This document shows, piece after piece, positions 6,087 to 6,159 of a DNA stretch of 6,159 nucleotides. Below the pieces are notes generated by a model. The model was not told where the DNA came from and did no database searches. It saw only the letters and a program-made list of their open reading frames with translations. A program made the position numbers and the translations under genes. Numbering within the stretch: the stretch's first letter is position 1; each line of letters starts with the position of its first letter. Origin of the DNA: Bacteroidales bacterium (GTDB taxonomy: Bacteria; Bacteroidota; Bacteroidia; Bacteroidales; DTU049); NCBI GenBank assembly GCA_030017935.1, contig JASEGF010000135.1, forward strand, positions 1 to 6,159. Direction: 5' to 3'.

Positions 6087-6159
6087 GGGGCAGGCAAAGA
6101 GTTTTGATACCAAGTTGCGTTCTAATATGTAATATTAAGGTGTGGAAAATTTGTTAATG

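Larger units (their letters stand above)
5847..6159. other. Right-end 313-nt non-coding stretch with repeats
   Basis: This stretch contains a weak stem-loop (5862-5894), a degenerate CACAAA-type segment (about 5927-5945), a fourfold 8-nt tandem repeat (5955-5986), a second copy of the composite AATTCAATCCC module (5991-6041) and a duplicated ACAGTAGATAG (6055-6065 and 6076-6086). I see no gene in it. The last three bases are ATG, which might be the start of a gene cut off by the window edge, but nothing supports that. Confidence 0.65.

Noticed and set aside
6123..6137. TAATAT-GTA-ATATTA palindrome near the right edge
   Set aside because: A 6-bp A/T-only stem is expected by chance in DNA of this composition.

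Overview
The window looks like chromosomal DNA from a member of the Bacteroidota. The base composition is strongly A+T rich. No start codon has a recognisable Shine-Dalgarno sequence; the upstream stretches are A-rich instead. One promoter fits the Bacteroidota pattern (TTTG, 19 nt, TAnnTTTG). The gene set also fits a Gram-negative of this phylum: a TonB-type energy transducer, secreted DUF1573 proteins and a PrkA-family AAA+ protein. I cannot name a genus.

Layout: positions 1-106 hold no supportable gene. A large PrkA-family AAA+ gene (107-2332, minus) lies downstream of a TonB C-terminal-domain gene (2439-3113, minus). The 106-nt gap between them carries three copies of a GCTAT…AATTTATTT element. 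A 638-nt divergent intergenic region (3114-3751) separates them from a plus-strand block: two tandem DUF1573 genes (3752-4189 and 4208-4576) and a fold-type I, PLP-dependent aminotransferase (4650-5846). A weak stem-loop follows the aminotransferase, and the window ends in 313 nt without a gene.

The two DUF1573 genes are 18 nt apart and are probably one transcript, driven by a promoter so close to the first ATG that the mRNA would be nearly leaderless. The aminotransferase, 73 nt further on, may or may not share it. No pathway clearly joins the five proteins. TonB and the DUF1573 proteins act at the cell envelope, while PrkA and the aminotransferase are cytoplasmic. The usual PrkA partners (DUF444/YeaH and SpoVR/YcgB) are not in the window, though the sequence stops only 106 nt beyond prkA.

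The least explained signal is in the non-coding DNA. The divergent region and the right-hand end share a mosaic of short repeats in the same order and orientation, flanking the DUF1573-aminotransferase block. Within prkA, extra Cys residues and a changed Walker B region also deserve checking. I found no CRISPR array, tRNA, rRNA, transposase or obvious new multi-gene system.
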